From: Lachnospiraceae bacterium
GTDB lineage: Bacteria; Bacillota; Clostridia; Lachnospirales; Lachnospiraceae
Direction of reading: 5' to 3'
Assembly: GCA_029227035.1 (NCBI GenBank)
Contig: JAQXZD010000074.1
Location: 1 to 39,394 of the forward strand
DNA: 39,394 nucleotides
Made by a program: the position numbers and the translations under genes. Position 1 is the stretch's first letter. Every line of letters starts with the position of its first letter. The notes below the pieces were generated by a model. The model ran no database searches, had not been told where the DNA came from, and saw only the letters and a list, made by a program, of their open reading frames with translations. Shown here piece by piece: positions 8,360 to 15,806 of this stretch.

Positions 8360-9160
8360 CTATACAGAGTCCGAAACCCTGAGGATATCTACGGTGTGAC
8401 CGCTTGCCCCCATAAGGTCCATTCTCTCACAGGTTGTCAGATGGTATTGTAAAAACGCTTCAAATTCTTCAGTGGATAAAGCATTTAAAAACGGACGGAT
8501 ATAATTTGCCGCACCGTCTGCCGCAATGATTTTCTCCCGGAACAGTCCCGCTTTCTCATTCAGCCGCGCAATATCTTCCAGTCGCACCATACTATACAGC
8601 GGATTGGCATTCCTGGTACAGTGAAACTCCGTATCCAGCATCCCTGTATCCAGAGCTTCCATAATATGACGCTCCTTAAATGCGTATGTGATGACACTGA
8701 ACTCATTCATAATATACGCCACCAGAATTCTCCCCTGTGGTTTTGTGACACGCCTGGCTTCCCGAAGGGCGGTAAGCTTGTCCTCTTCCTCATGCAGATG
8801 ATACAGCGGTCCGAACAAAAGAGTGACATCAAAACTGTCATCCGCAAAGCGTTTCAGATTCAGGGCATTTCCCTGATAAGCATGAACCGCGCTGCTTTTT
8901 TGCTTCAGTCTTCCCAGATTGTGCTTAACCGGTTCCACTGCCGTGACATCATACCCCTCTTCCGAAAGCGGAATGCTGTAACGCCCGGTTGCTGCGCCCA
9001 CATCCAGAAGTTTGATTTCTCCCGGCTGTCTGCCCTCTGCAATCTCTTCCAGACACCGGTGGATATAACGCATACTTGTAACAAATTCCACCTGTCCGTG
9101 TCGGCTGTCCAGACGCTTGTCCTCATTAAATTTGTTATAATACTCTTCTAATTCCGTCAT
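8360..9160 (-). CDS. Class I SAM-dependent methyltransferase
   Basis: A 266-aa protein with a Rossmann methyltransferase core. Motif I is LLDVGAATGRYSIPLSEEGY (about 50-69), acidic residue E76 of VTAVEP follows strand 2, DVTLLFGPLYHL is motif IV, and RRVTKPQGRILVAYI matches the post-motif segment. The layout is that of Methyltransf_11/25-type small-molecule enzymes, and the acceptor cannot be told. GAGGATGG precedes the ATG. It leads the capA/debranching unit on the minus strand, with no evident functional link. Confidence 0.85.
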   Translation of the reverse strand: MTELEEYYNKFNEDKRLDSRHGQVEFVTSMRYIHRCLEEIAEGRQPGEIKLLDVGAATGRYSIPLSEEGYDVTAVEPVKHNLGRLKQKSSAVHAYQGNALNLKRFADDSFDVTLLFGPLYHLHEEEDKLTALREARRVTKPQGRILVAYIMNEFSVITYAFKERHIMEALDTGMLDTEFHCTRNANPLYSMVRLEDIARLNEKAGLFREKIIAADGAANYIRPFLNALSTEEFEAFLQYHLTTCERMDLMGASGHTVDILRVSDSV

Positions 9161-9230
9161 TCTTCCATCCTCTGCTATTCCACAATCATTCTATCACAGC
9201 CCCTATGCAAATGCCATGCTTCGGCTGTTC

Positions 9231-9276
9231 TTTTATAAAAACAAAGAGACAGGCGAAACTTTTCGCCTGTCTCTTT
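9231..9276 (-). terminator. Strong terminator after the DUF4358 gene
   Basis: A perfect 16-bp inverted repeat (AAAGAGACAGGCGAAA at 9243-9258 and its complement at 9261-9276) is followed on the minus strand by TGTTTTTATAAAAG. The plus strand also has a T-rich tail. It closes the transglutaminase/DUF4358 unit. Confidence 0.85.
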
Positions 9277-9278
9277 TC

Positions 9279-9758
9279 TTACTTTACAGTCTCTTCAAAT
9301 GCTTTACGCACGGAATCCGTATCGTCGCAGATAATCAGAACCGCATACCGTCCGCTGGAAAAAATGACTCCATCTTCAATTCTCTTCACTTCCTCCGGCT
9401 CGTACTGGTTCAGAAGCTTATACCGGTCTTCCTTATGCGCCTGAAGACTTTTCTTTGCCTCCTCAATATCGGCTTCATCGCGCACTGCAATCACTGCAAT
9501 CTCATCCGCTTTGCCTTCTTTCGAATAGCTGACAAAGTAACTGTCCACTTTGTCATAATCCATATCGGAAATGTTTACAAATAAGTCTTCTGCATCTTTA
9601 TCATTATTGCTTGCATTTAACATCTCCGGCAGACTTGAATCCGCAGCCTCCATCGCCTGCCTGAGATCATACATGCTGACTGTCTCACTTGTTTTTCCTC
9701 CGCAGCCGCACAACAGCAGTGTTAGTACGACTAGCATTACAGATATTCTTTTTTTCAC
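9279..9758 (-). CDS. DUF4358 family lipoprotein
   Basis: A 159-aa predicted lipoprotein. The signal peptide ends in lipobox LLCGC (C19). The mature part matches the DUF4358 pattern known from Lachnospiraceae: an opening helix (DLRQAMEAADSSLPEM), a central FVNISDMDYDKVDSYFVSYS segment, the ADEIAVIAVRDEADIEEAKKSL motif, and a C-terminal GRYAVLIICDD strand. The function is unknown. It shares one base with the upstream transglutaminase-like gene, so the two are translationally linked and probably act together at the cell surface. Confidence 0.8.
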   Translation of the reverse strand: MKKRISVMLVVLTLLLCGCGGKTSETVSMYDLRQAMEAADSSLPEMLNASNNDKDAEDLFVNISDMDYDKVDSYFVSYSKEGKADEIAVIAVRDEADIEEAKKSLQAHKEDRYKLLNQYEPEEVKRIEDGVIFSSGRYAVLIICDDTDSVRKAFEETVK

Positions 9759-10975
9759 TACTCTACGATCCCTTCTTCCGTTCCTCCAATTTCAATGCCT
9801 TTTCCATCGACTGCAATATCACCGGCTTCCACATAACCATCGCCATAGCCTTCGCCCATCATACCGTCGGCAACCGGCTCCAGACCGGAAAATGCTTTCT
9901 GTACTGCTTTTTCAATCTTCTCCAGTTCCTTCTCTGACAGGTTCGCGTTATTCTGTTCATCCGTAGTGTAAGACGGCATGGATACCCGGAACAGATACTC
10001 ATCCGTCTCCGGATCCTTAACCCAGTTATAGGTTCCAAGAGAATACGGCATATCCTTATAGGTTCCGGACATCAGAATATTGTCAATGGACGTTGCCATA
10101 TTAGCAACCACCTGTGCATCCTCTTCCGTAATCTCCTGCTTAAATCCAAACATGACTGCCCCAAGCTTCTCCTTCATGGCTTCCCGGAGAGCCTTCGGCA
10201 AATCATATATATCATCCACCGTCTTCTTATTCTGATATGCCACATTATATTTCATGGAATTGGCAGCCGGGAAGAAATCGTGATCCCAACTCTGCTCCTG
10301 TCCAAACATGGCATCCGTCATATTAAAATGTGCATAACTGGTTGATCCCGCATCCGAATAGATATCCGTAATATACCAGTCTCCATCCAGTTTAACCAGA
10401 TCCCAGGAATGATAACGGTCGGTATTGTGCTCAACCATACACTCAATATCCATCATCTGCATAAACATACGGAACGTTGTGGCATACCCCACACATACGG
10501 CATTGTGATACTTTAACACTCCATACGGATTATCACAATCCTCCTGGGTACTCGGGATAACGGTTAACGCTCCCGCATCCTGCTGCAGAGAGGAAGTCAT
10601 CCACTCATAGACTTTCTTCTCTTTCTCATAATCGGACATATCGTCCTTAATCTTCATCTCTTCCAGCGCCTTCTTTGCCATATCAAGGGTTTCTTTTTCC
10701 TTGTCTGTAAGCTTTGAAGTATCTCCTGACTTATATGCATCAGAGATTGCCGTGGTCGGTTTGATTTCGTAGCTTTCTGCAATCTTTACATAATCTTCCG
10801 TGGTCTCCGGATTCTCTTCCTTTTCTTTCTCCGCAATGTAAGACTTTAAAGTCACCAGATTAAAGGTGGATACCGTTGTACTTCCCAGCACACCGATTAC
10901 CAGCACTGCCGCTACAATGCCCTTCCAGACTCCTCCCTTTTTCTTTTGCGTTTCACAGTTCTCATTCATTTCCAT
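9758..10975 (-). CDS. Membrane-anchored transglutaminase-like (papain-fold) protein
   Basis: A 405-aa protein with a short cytoplasmic tail, one membrane helix at about residues 17-34, a helical region, and a transglutaminase-core domain outside the cell. The catalytic triad is visible as Cys in NAVCVGYATTFRMF (C161), His in YHSWDLVKLDGDWY (H189) and Asp in ITDIYSD (D204). Bacterial members are mostly proteases or peptidoglycan-linked enzymes rather than cross-linkers, and the substrate is unknown. I place the start at the ATG at 10975, nine bases inside the longest frame, because AAAGGA is 8 bases before it but almost touches the first ATG (10984). It forms an operon with the DUF4358 lipoprotein. 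Confidence 0.85.
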   Translation of the reverse strand: MEMNENCETQKKKGGVWKGIVAAVLVIGVLGSTTVSTFNLVTLKSYIAEKEKEENPETTEDYVKIAESYEIKPTTAISDAYKSGDTSKLTDKEKETLDMAKKALEEMKIKDDMSDYEKEKKVYEWMTSSLQQDAGALTVIPSTQEDCDNPYGVLKYHNAVCVGYATTFRMFMQMMDIECMVEHNTDRYHSWDLVKLDGDWYITDIYSDAGSTSYAHFNMTDAMFGQEQSWDHDFFPAANSMKYNVAYQNKKTVDDIYDLPKALREAMKEKLGAVMFGFKQEITEEDAQVVANMATSIDNILMSGTYKDMPYSLGTYNWVKDPETDEYLFRVSMPSYTTDEQNNANLSEKELEKIEKAVQKAFSGLEPVADGMMGEGYGDGYVEAGDIAVDGKGIEIGGTEEGIVE

Positions 10976-11023
10976 TTCGTTCATCCTTTCCTTTTTTCAC
11001 CCGCTATTGGTTTTGTTAGGACG

Positions 11024-11032
11024 ATTATAACA
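11024..11032 (-). promoter_or_regulatory. Extended -10 promoter of the transglutaminase unit
   Basis: Minus-strand TGTTATAAT is a full extended -10 element about 40 bases before the gene start. No good -35 is visible, as is common with extended -10 promoters. Confidence 0.5.
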
Positions 11033-11116
11033 GGAAAAATCGGAAAAATGCGGATAATAAGGAAAACTTAAACTATTATTAAGAAAGTCCCTTTTTCAAA
11101 AGTCTCCCCAAATGAA

Positions 11117-11488
11117 TTAACTGCCTTCTTCAATATGCTCCCGCCCCTGCGCTATGATGCTTCGCACATGTTCATCCGCCAGGGAATAAAATATGGACTT
11201 TCCCTCTCTGCGGTTTTTCACCAGCTTATTCTGCTTTAAAATCCGAAGCTGATGTGAGATTGCAGACTGCGTCATATGAAGAGCTTCTGCCAGATCACAC
11301 ACGCACACCTCCGCCTCAAACAGAACGAAGAGAATTCGTATGCGCGTAGAATCTCCAAACACCTTGAAAAGCTCCGCAAGGTCATACAGCTCCGTTTCCT
11401 CCGGCATGGTCTCATTCACAATCTTAAGAAGATCTTCATGTACACAGGTCTCACTGCAGCATTCCATATCCATCATTTCTTTACTCAT
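11117..11488 (-). CDS. ArsR/SmtB-family metal sensor, CadC-like with two metal sites
   Basis: A 123-aa winged-helix repressor that leaves DNA on binding heavy metals. Both classic sites are complete. The alpha3N site has N-terminal C10/C11 and C15 plus C62 and C64 of EVCVCDLAE, as in CadC (Cd, Pb, Zn). The alpha5 site has D105, H107, H118 and E121, spaced as in SmtB and CadC. The recognition helix is TQSAISHQLRILKQNKLV. The gene follows the P1B-ATPase by 21 bases and ends the operon. I infer that it represses the promoter at 14018-14045, whose palindrome fits this family. Confidence 0.93.
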   Translation of the reverse strand: MSKEMMDMECCSETCVHEDLLKIVNETMPEETELYDLAELFKVFGDSTRIRILFVLFEAEVCVCDLAEALHMTQSAISHQLRILKQNKLVKNRREGKSIFYSLADEHVRSIIAQGREHIEEGS

Positions 11489-11509
11489 TTTTTCTCCTTT
11501 GTCACTGCT

Positions 11510-13438
11510 TTAAAGTTTTTTGGTAAAGAGTGTACGCACCGCATTCAGCACTGCCAGTACCATCACTCCGACATCCGCAAAAATCGCAACCCACATATTT
11601 GCAATTCCAACTGCTCCCAAAAACAGACAGACGCCCTTCACTCCGATTGCAAAATAGATATTTTCATATACAATCCTCATGCACTTTCTTGCGATGCGAA
11701 TTGCTTTGGAAATCTTACTCGGATCATCATCCATCAATACGATATCCGCTGCCTCAATGGCTGCATCCGATCCCAGTGCTCCCATGGCAATTCCGATATC
11801 CGCCCTTGACAGCACCGGTGCATCATTGATTCCGTCTCCCACGAAAGCCACTGCCTCTTTTTCCTTCTTCTGCCCCAGTATCTCTTCCACATAAGTCACC
11901 TTGTCCGCCGGCAAAAGGCCACTGTGATACTCGGTAATTCCAACTTCTCCGGCAACCTTTGCCGCAACCTTAGCGTCATCTCCGGTCAGCATCACAAGCC
12001 GGCGTACTCCGGTCTCTTTTAACTGCCGCATGGCTTCCGATGCCTGTTCCTTTATCACATCAGAAATCAGGATATGTCCCTCATACTTTCCGTCAATTGC
12101 CACATGTACCACCGTGCCGGTGCCGCTGCAATCCCGATAATCAATGTTCTGCTGCTTCATCAGCTTATCGTTTCCGGCACAAACCTGATGTCCATCCACT
12201 TCGGCAATGATTCCATGCCCGCTGATTTCCTGCACATTCGTCACACGCTCCATGTCCAGCCTCTTTCCGTATGCCTTCTGCAGGCTGACACTGATTGGAT
12301 GTGTGCTGTGACATTCCGCAAGAGCCGCATATTCAAGGATCCTTCTTTCGCTCTCTGAATATCCGGCATGTTCTGCTTCTGCGCTTCCGCTTTTGCCTGT
12401 GCAGGACTCCTCATGGATTCCGCACACTTCAAATACACCCTGGGTAATCGTTCCCGTCTTATCAAAGACTACCGCCTTCGTCTGCGCCAGCGTCTCCATA
12501 TAATTCGAGCCTTTTATCAGAATTCCCTCGGCGCTGGCTCCGCCAATTCCCGCAAAAAAGCTAAGTGGTATACTGATTACCAGTGCGCACGGACAACTGA
12601 TTACCAGAAACGTAAGCGCCCGGTAAATCCACTCTCCCCACTGCGGTGCCGCACTCATAAAAAACATCCGGACCACCGGCGGCAGCACGGCAAGTGCCAG
12701 TGCTCCAAAACATACCGCAGGCGTATAATACCTTGCAAATTTGGAGATAAAATTCTCGGAGCGGGACTTTCTGGAGCTTGCATTCTCCATCAGTTCCAGA
12801 ATCTTTGATACGGTGGATTCCCCAAATTCCCTGCTGGTTCGAATCTTAAGCACACCGGACAGATTGATGCAGCCGCTGATAATCTCTTCCCCTGCTGCCA
12901 CCTCTCTCGGTACGCTCTCTCCCGTCAATGCGCTGGTGTTCAGCGTTGAATTTCCTTCTATCACAACTCCGTCAATCGGAACCTTCTCTCCGGGCTGGAC
13001 AACAATAATGCTTCCCGGCTCCACCTCATCCGGATCCACCTTTTCCAACTGACCGTCTTTTTCAATATTGGCATAATCCGGCCGGATATCCATAAGCTCA
13101 CTGATATTGCGGCGGCTTCTGCCAACGGCATAGCTCTGGAACCACTCACCAATCTGGTAAAAGAGCATAACTGCCACGCCCTCTTTATAGTCTCCCAGCG
13201 CAATAGCACCGACAGTTGCCAGCGCCATCAGAAAGTTCTCATCAAAGACCTGCCTGTTTAAAATGCCCTTACCCGCTTTCTTCAATATATCATACCCGAT
13301 AATCAGATACGGAATCAGATACATTCCAAACTGTATCCACCGGTTCACAGACACATATCGTGTCAAGAGAGAAAATCCGACCAGCAAAACAGCCGTCACA
13401 ATAATCCGAACCAAAACCTTCTTCTGCTTTGTATTCAT
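11510..13438 (-). CDS. P1B-type heavy-metal efflux ATPase (CadA/ZntA-like) without N-terminal HMA
   Basis: Exports Zn, Cd or Pb across the membrane using ATP. The 642-aa protein has membrane helices near the N-terminus, actuator TGES (LTGESVPRE), the metal-binding SCPCALVIS helix, phosphorylation DKTGT (FDKTGTITQG), TGDD, and hinge GDGINDAPVLSRADIG. CPC with an N-terminal membrane pair and a CadC-type regulator points to the Zn/Cd/Pb group rather than copper. The usual N-terminal HMA domain is missing, since the protein starts directly at the first helix. A separate HMA protein is encoded upstream in the same operon and probably replaces it. AAAGGAGCAGCAT precedes the ATG. Confidence 0.95.
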   Translation of the reverse strand: MNTKQKKVLVRIIVTAVLLVGFSLLTRYVSVNRWIQFGMYLIPYLIIGYDILKKAGKGILNRQVFDENFLMALATVGAIALGDYKEGVAVMLFYQIGEWFQSYAVGRSRRNISELMDIRPDYANIEKDGQLEKVDPDEVEPGSIIVVQPGEKVPIDGVVIEGNSTLNTSALTGESVPREVAAGEEIISGCINLSGVLKIRTSREFGESTVSKILELMENASSRKSRSENFISKFARYYTPAVCFGALALAVLPPVVRMFFMSAAPQWGEWIYRALTFLVISCPCALVISIPLSFFAGIGGASAEGILIKGSNYMETLAQTKAVVFDKTGTITQGVFEVCGIHEESCTGKSGSAEAEHAGYSESERRILEYAALAECHSTHPISVSLQKAYGKRLDMERVTNVQEISGHGIIAEVDGHQVCAGNDKLMKQQNIDYRDCSGTGTVVHVAIDGKYEGHILISDVIKEQASEAMRQLKETGVRRLVMLTGDDAKVAAKVAGEVGITEYHSGLLPADKVTYVEEILGQKKEKEAVAFVGDGINDAPVLSRADIGIAMGALGSDAAIEAADIVLMDDDPSKISKAIRIARKCMRIVYENIYFAIGVKGVCLFLGAVGIANMWVAIFADVGVMVLAVLNAVRTLFTKKL

Positions 13439-13477
13439 ATGCTGCTCCTTTCTGTTTGCAATTTCACCTAATGATTG

Positions 13478-13729
13478 CGAAACTGCATAAAAACAACTGT
13501 CTAATTAGAAATACTCTATTTTACAGGAGTGCCTCATATTTTGTTCAAGTCAAAAATCGAGTTTGTGCCATGAACGATTTCAAGTAATCACTGACAATAT
13601 GCAAATTTTGCGCTATTATTGTTATTCAATGGAACCATGACACTGTCGATTTTCGGTCTTTCACAAAACACGATACACTCCCGTGATATATCTACAACAG
13701 TATAGGACAATTGTTTTTATGCTGTTTCG
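13478..13729. repeat. 252-bp foldback element (long imperfect palindrome)
   Basis: The two ends are near-perfect inverted copies: 13478-13501, and the reverse complement of 13706-13729, match at 22 of 24 bases (core GACA-TTGTTTTTATGC-GTTTCG). Inside, the arms stay in register: 24 weakly matching bases, then GGAGTG, TTTTGT, AAAATCGA and CATG blocks on both arms, converging on ACAATA...TATTGT and GCAAATTTTGC at the centre. There is no open reading frame of note. It fills the gap between the HMA stop and the ATPase start. No target-site duplication is evident. It could be a non-autonomous mobile element (MITE-like) or a large transcribed hairpin. Confidence 0.75.
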
Positions 13730-13734
13730 TCCAC

Positions 13735-13956
13735 TTATTTGAAGTAGATTTCACAATCATCTTCTACTTTTTTACAGTTCTTCAGCACTTCCTGCATGAC
13801 GGACTGCACATCCGCCCCTTCTTCAAATTCCACGCTCATCTTCAGCGTCATAAAATTAACCACAGCATCCTTTACCCCTGCCGTAGCCTTTGCTGCTTCT
13901 TCCATTTTATTAGCACAGTTTGCGCAATCCACTTCAATCTTATAACTTTTCTTCAT
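13735..13956 (-). CDS. Stand-alone heavy-metal-associated (HMA) domain protein
   Basis: A 73-aa protein that is one ferredoxin-like HMA domain: MKKSYKIEVDCANCANKMEE carries the metal-binding CxxC (C11 and C14), followed by the usual helix, GVKDAVVNFMTLKMSVEFEE strand pair and final helix/strand. Further Cys and acidic residues lie at the C-terminus (KNCKKVEDDCEIYF). It is the first gene of the metal operon, upstream of an ATPase that lacks its own HMA domain, so it probably serves as a detached metal-binding module or chaperone for it. AGAGGAAG precedes the ATG. Confidence 0.9.
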   Translation of the reverse strand: MKKSYKIEVDCANCANKMEEAAKATAGVKDAVVNFMTLKMSVEFEEGADVQSVMQEVLKNCKKVEDDCEIYFK

Positions 13957-13985
13957 AATTATCTTCCTCTCATAATCATCATTTT

Positions 13986-14045
13986 ACATATGAACACGTA
14001 TTCATATGTTTGATTCTATTATAGCACCGTTGCTTCATTTGTCAA
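13986..14045 (-). promoter_or_regulatory. Metal-responsive promoter with SmtB/CadC-type operator
   Basis: Minus-strand TTGACA (14040-14045) and TATAAT (14018-14023) are 16 bp apart. Immediately downstream, over the start point, is a 9-6-9 palindrome: ACATATGAA (13986-13994), six bases, TTCATATGT (14001-14009). TGAA-N6-TTCA inside an AT-rich dyad is the recognised operator form of ArsR/SmtB repressors. The ArsR-type protein encoded three genes downstream is the obvious ligand. Confidence 0.85.
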
Positions 14046-14076
14046 TGTTTTTTCAAAAACTATACATTCTCTCATA

Positions 14077-14661
14077 TTAAAATTTATCTTCCACGATTAT
14101 TTTTCCTGTCGAATCATACAACACAAACTTCTTTACCTTTACAATCATTTGTCCTGCAATGTACTTTGTAGAGGGTTCATGAAAAAATGTTTCTACATAA
14201 CGATAATTCCCCCTTGCATCATATGCAATTCCCATATGATTGTATTCCTTGTTTGGACATTCTTCAAATAACACATAATCACTCTTGATCTTTGCATTTA
14301 TAAGCGTTTTATCAAAATCAATAATTGCACCTGTGTAGTTTAAAGTTGTTAAATTATCATATGAAAAACTTTTGAAACGTTCTTCAATCAGCGGATAGAA
14401 ATGACTTCCTTTTACCATCGCATCTGTAAAAGAACCATTCTTTATCTTCTTAATCACATCTTTTAATTTCACGGATTTATTGCTTTTATCCAACCAAAAC
14501 TGAACTAATTGAATATCCTTCAATTTATGTAAGCCAATCAAATGCGCAAAGTTTTCTTCTTTATAACTGAACTGAATGCAAGTACTATCCACCAATACAT
14601 ACTCCACAATGCAATTTTCTAATCGCATATAATCGTTGTATTTATCTAATAATTCCCCCAT
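14077..14661 (-). CDS. PBECR4-like nuclease-fold protein
   Basis: A 194-aa cytoplasmic protein whose motifs resemble the PBECR4 family (phage Barnase-EndoU-ColicinE5/D-RelE-like nuclease 4). Visible are ENFAHLIGLHKLKDI (about 36-50), a middle helical part, ERFKSFSYDNLTTLNYTGAIIDFD (93-116), and the C-terminal strands with NHMGIAYD and YVETFFHEPSTKYIAGQ. His41, His45, His142 and His161 are candidate catalytic residues by composition only. AAAGGAAT lies 6 bases before the ATG. The gene is AT-richer than its neighbours, suggesting transfer. It is preceded by a terminator and a structured leader with its own promoter. RNase toxin activity is an inference from the fold family. Confidence 0.65.
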   Translation of the reverse strand: MGELLDKYNDYMRLENCIVEYVLVDSTCIQFSYKEENFAHLIGLHKLKDIQLVQFWLDKSNKSVKLKDVIKKIKNGSFTDAMVKGSHFYPLIEERFKSFSYDNLTTLNYTGAIIDFDKTLINAKIKSDYVLFEECPNKEYNHMGIAYDARGNYRYVETFFHEPSTKYIAGQMIVKVKKFVLYDSTGKIIVEDKF

Positions 14662-14685
14662 GTATTCCTTTCATAACCTTTGGTA

Positions 14686-14722
14686 TAACAAAAGAAGCTC
14701 CTGATTATGAGTCAGGAGCTTC
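14686..14722 (-). terminator. Terminator between the leader RNA and the PBECR4-like gene
   Basis: A perfect 11-bp stem GAAGCTCCTGA/TCAGGAGCTTC with a 7-base loop (14694-14722) is followed on the minus strand by TTTTGTTAT. It lies about 25 bases before the PBECR4-like start codon. Transcripts from 14845-14873 would mostly stop here, and read-through would express the gene. Confidence 0.88.
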
Positions 14723-14838
14723 AATTTACTCTTTTGAAATGGTTCCTTTCTTTTCAGCTTGCGCCTATTCGGGAGAGCGAACCGACTCTCTGATGGGAGC
14801 TCCAATTGTGAGCCGAACGACCACAATCTTCTTTGCTC
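14723..14838 (-). ncRNA. Structured leader or small RNA upstream of the PBECR4-like gene
   Basis: About 115 nt lie between a promoter and an intrinsic terminator. Two hairpins are visible: ATTGTG/CACAAT (14805-14827) and GAGAG/CTCTC (14773-14790). Their loops are alike, sharing GTCG-TTCG-CTC (GTCGTTCGGCTC and GTCGGTTCGCTC), so they look like two degenerate copies of a roughly 32-nt unit. A GGAGCTCC string could pair with the terminator's 5' arm over six bases. It does not match any riboswitch class or T-box that I know. It may be an RNA antitoxin, a small RNA or an attenuator. A 76-codon frame across it is probably spurious. Confidence 0.55.
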
Positions 14839-14844
14839 AATTAA

Positions 14845-14873
14845 AGAATAACAGATGACACTGCTTTTTTCAA
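14845..14873 (-). promoter_or_regulatory. Promoter of the structured leader
   Basis: Minus-strand TTGAAA (14868-14873) and TATTCT (14845-14850) are 17 bp apart, with TGT before the -10 box (extended -10). Transcription would begin near 14838. Confidence 0.75.
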
Positions 14874-14933
14874 TACTTTTTTGCTTGCATTTCCGCAACA
14901 AAAATCAAAAAATTATCCAATCTGAAGCGGCTC

Positions 14934-15788
14934 TTATATCTTTTTACAAACCGGTATCTGTATTTCCGTCAGCCACTCTTCCTCTGACTCTTTGTTCCAC
15001 ACACCGTCAATATGCGATTCCCTGATATTTCCGCATACCTCATATCCATTTTTTTCTATATAGCGCAATGCAGTCTCATAAGATTTCGACATGGTATTAT
15101 AAGATCCCTTATGAAAAATGCAGACTGCCTCGTCCACCTTTGGAAGTACTTTAAACTGTACCAGTTTCGAGTCTTCCTTCACTTCCGTGACCGCTTCGCC
15201 GATTTCTACCAGAACCTGCTCCTCCTTGTTTTCGTCTTCCAGATATTTCATAAAACAATACGCAGGTTCCGCACATATGCACCCAAGCCGCTCCATTTCC
15301 GCACCCATCTGCGGCATCGCATCAAACAGGGCATCATAATTATCTATTCGCAGCCGCATGGTCGCTACGATCACTTCCGGCAGACTTTTTACCAGTACCG
15401 GCGATGACAGCTCCATGTTCTCTTCCATCAGATAACTTTCCACCACCGCCAGTCTGGCGGTAAGCTGTGCAATCTCCCGCAAAATGTCCTGTTTCTTCGA
15501 AGCCAAAAGCTCCTTCTCCGGCTTCCCGTTTTGAATTGCCCTGATATCATCCAGCGAAAAGCCCATTTCCTTCAATGCCAGAATCTGATGCAAATCCGCG
15601 ATCTGGCCGGCAAGATAATACCGGTATCCGTTGATTTCATCCACATGCTCCGGCTTTAGCAGTCCCTGTTCATCATAGTATCGCAGAGTTTTAATCGTCA
15701 CACGATTCATTGCGGCAAACATACCGATTTTATATAATCCCGGCGGTTCTTTTTCCTCGCACCACTCATGTTCCTGATACATCTTCAT
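14934..15788 (-). CDS. MerR-family multidrug-responsive regulator with GyrI-like domain
   Basis: A 284-aa activator. After a 20-residue extension comes the MerR winged helix (YKIGMFAAMNRVTIKTLRYY, then EINGYRYYLAGQIADL), a coiled-coil dimerisation helix at about 88-120, and a C-terminal GyrI/BmrR-like effector domain that usually binds lipophilic cationic drugs. It lacks the metal-binding cysteines of CueR/ZntR. It lies 18 bases after the ABC permease gene and ends the operon whose promoter (17290-17320) has the 19-bp spacer needed by MerR activators. I infer autoregulated, drug-induced export. Confidence 0.88.
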   Translation of the reverse strand: MKMYQEHEWCEEKEPPGLYKIGMFAAMNRVTIKTLRYYDEQGLLKPEHVDEINGYRYYLAGQIADLHQILALKEMGFSLDDIRAIQNGKPEKELLASKKQDILREIAQLTARLAVVESYLMEENMELSSPVLVKSLPEVIVATMRLRIDNYDALFDAMPQMGAEMERLGCICAEPAYCFMKYLEDENKEEQVLVEIGEAVTEVKEDSKLVQFKVLPKVDEAVCIFHKGSYNTMSKSYETALRYIEKNGYEVCGNIRESHIDGVWNKESEEEWLTEIQIPVCKKI

Positions 15789-15806
15789 CCTGCTTTCCTC
15801 CTTATT

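Noticed and set aside
14771-14828. tRNA-like fold on the plus strand in the PBECR4 leader
   Set aside because: Only two arms form; no acceptor stem or proper anticodon arm can be drawn.
14723-14838. T-box or known riboswitch upstream of the PBECR4-like gene
   Set aside because: No T-box core (AGGGTGG-ACCGCG type) or motif of SAM, TPP, FMN, cobalamin, preQ1, glycine, lysine or guanidine aptamers is present.
14671-14901. 76-codon minus-strand frame upstream of the PBECR4-like gene
   Set aside because: It runs through the promoter, two hairpins and the terminator, has no ribosome site, and its composition (Lys/Arg/Leu rich, no family match) looks non-coding.
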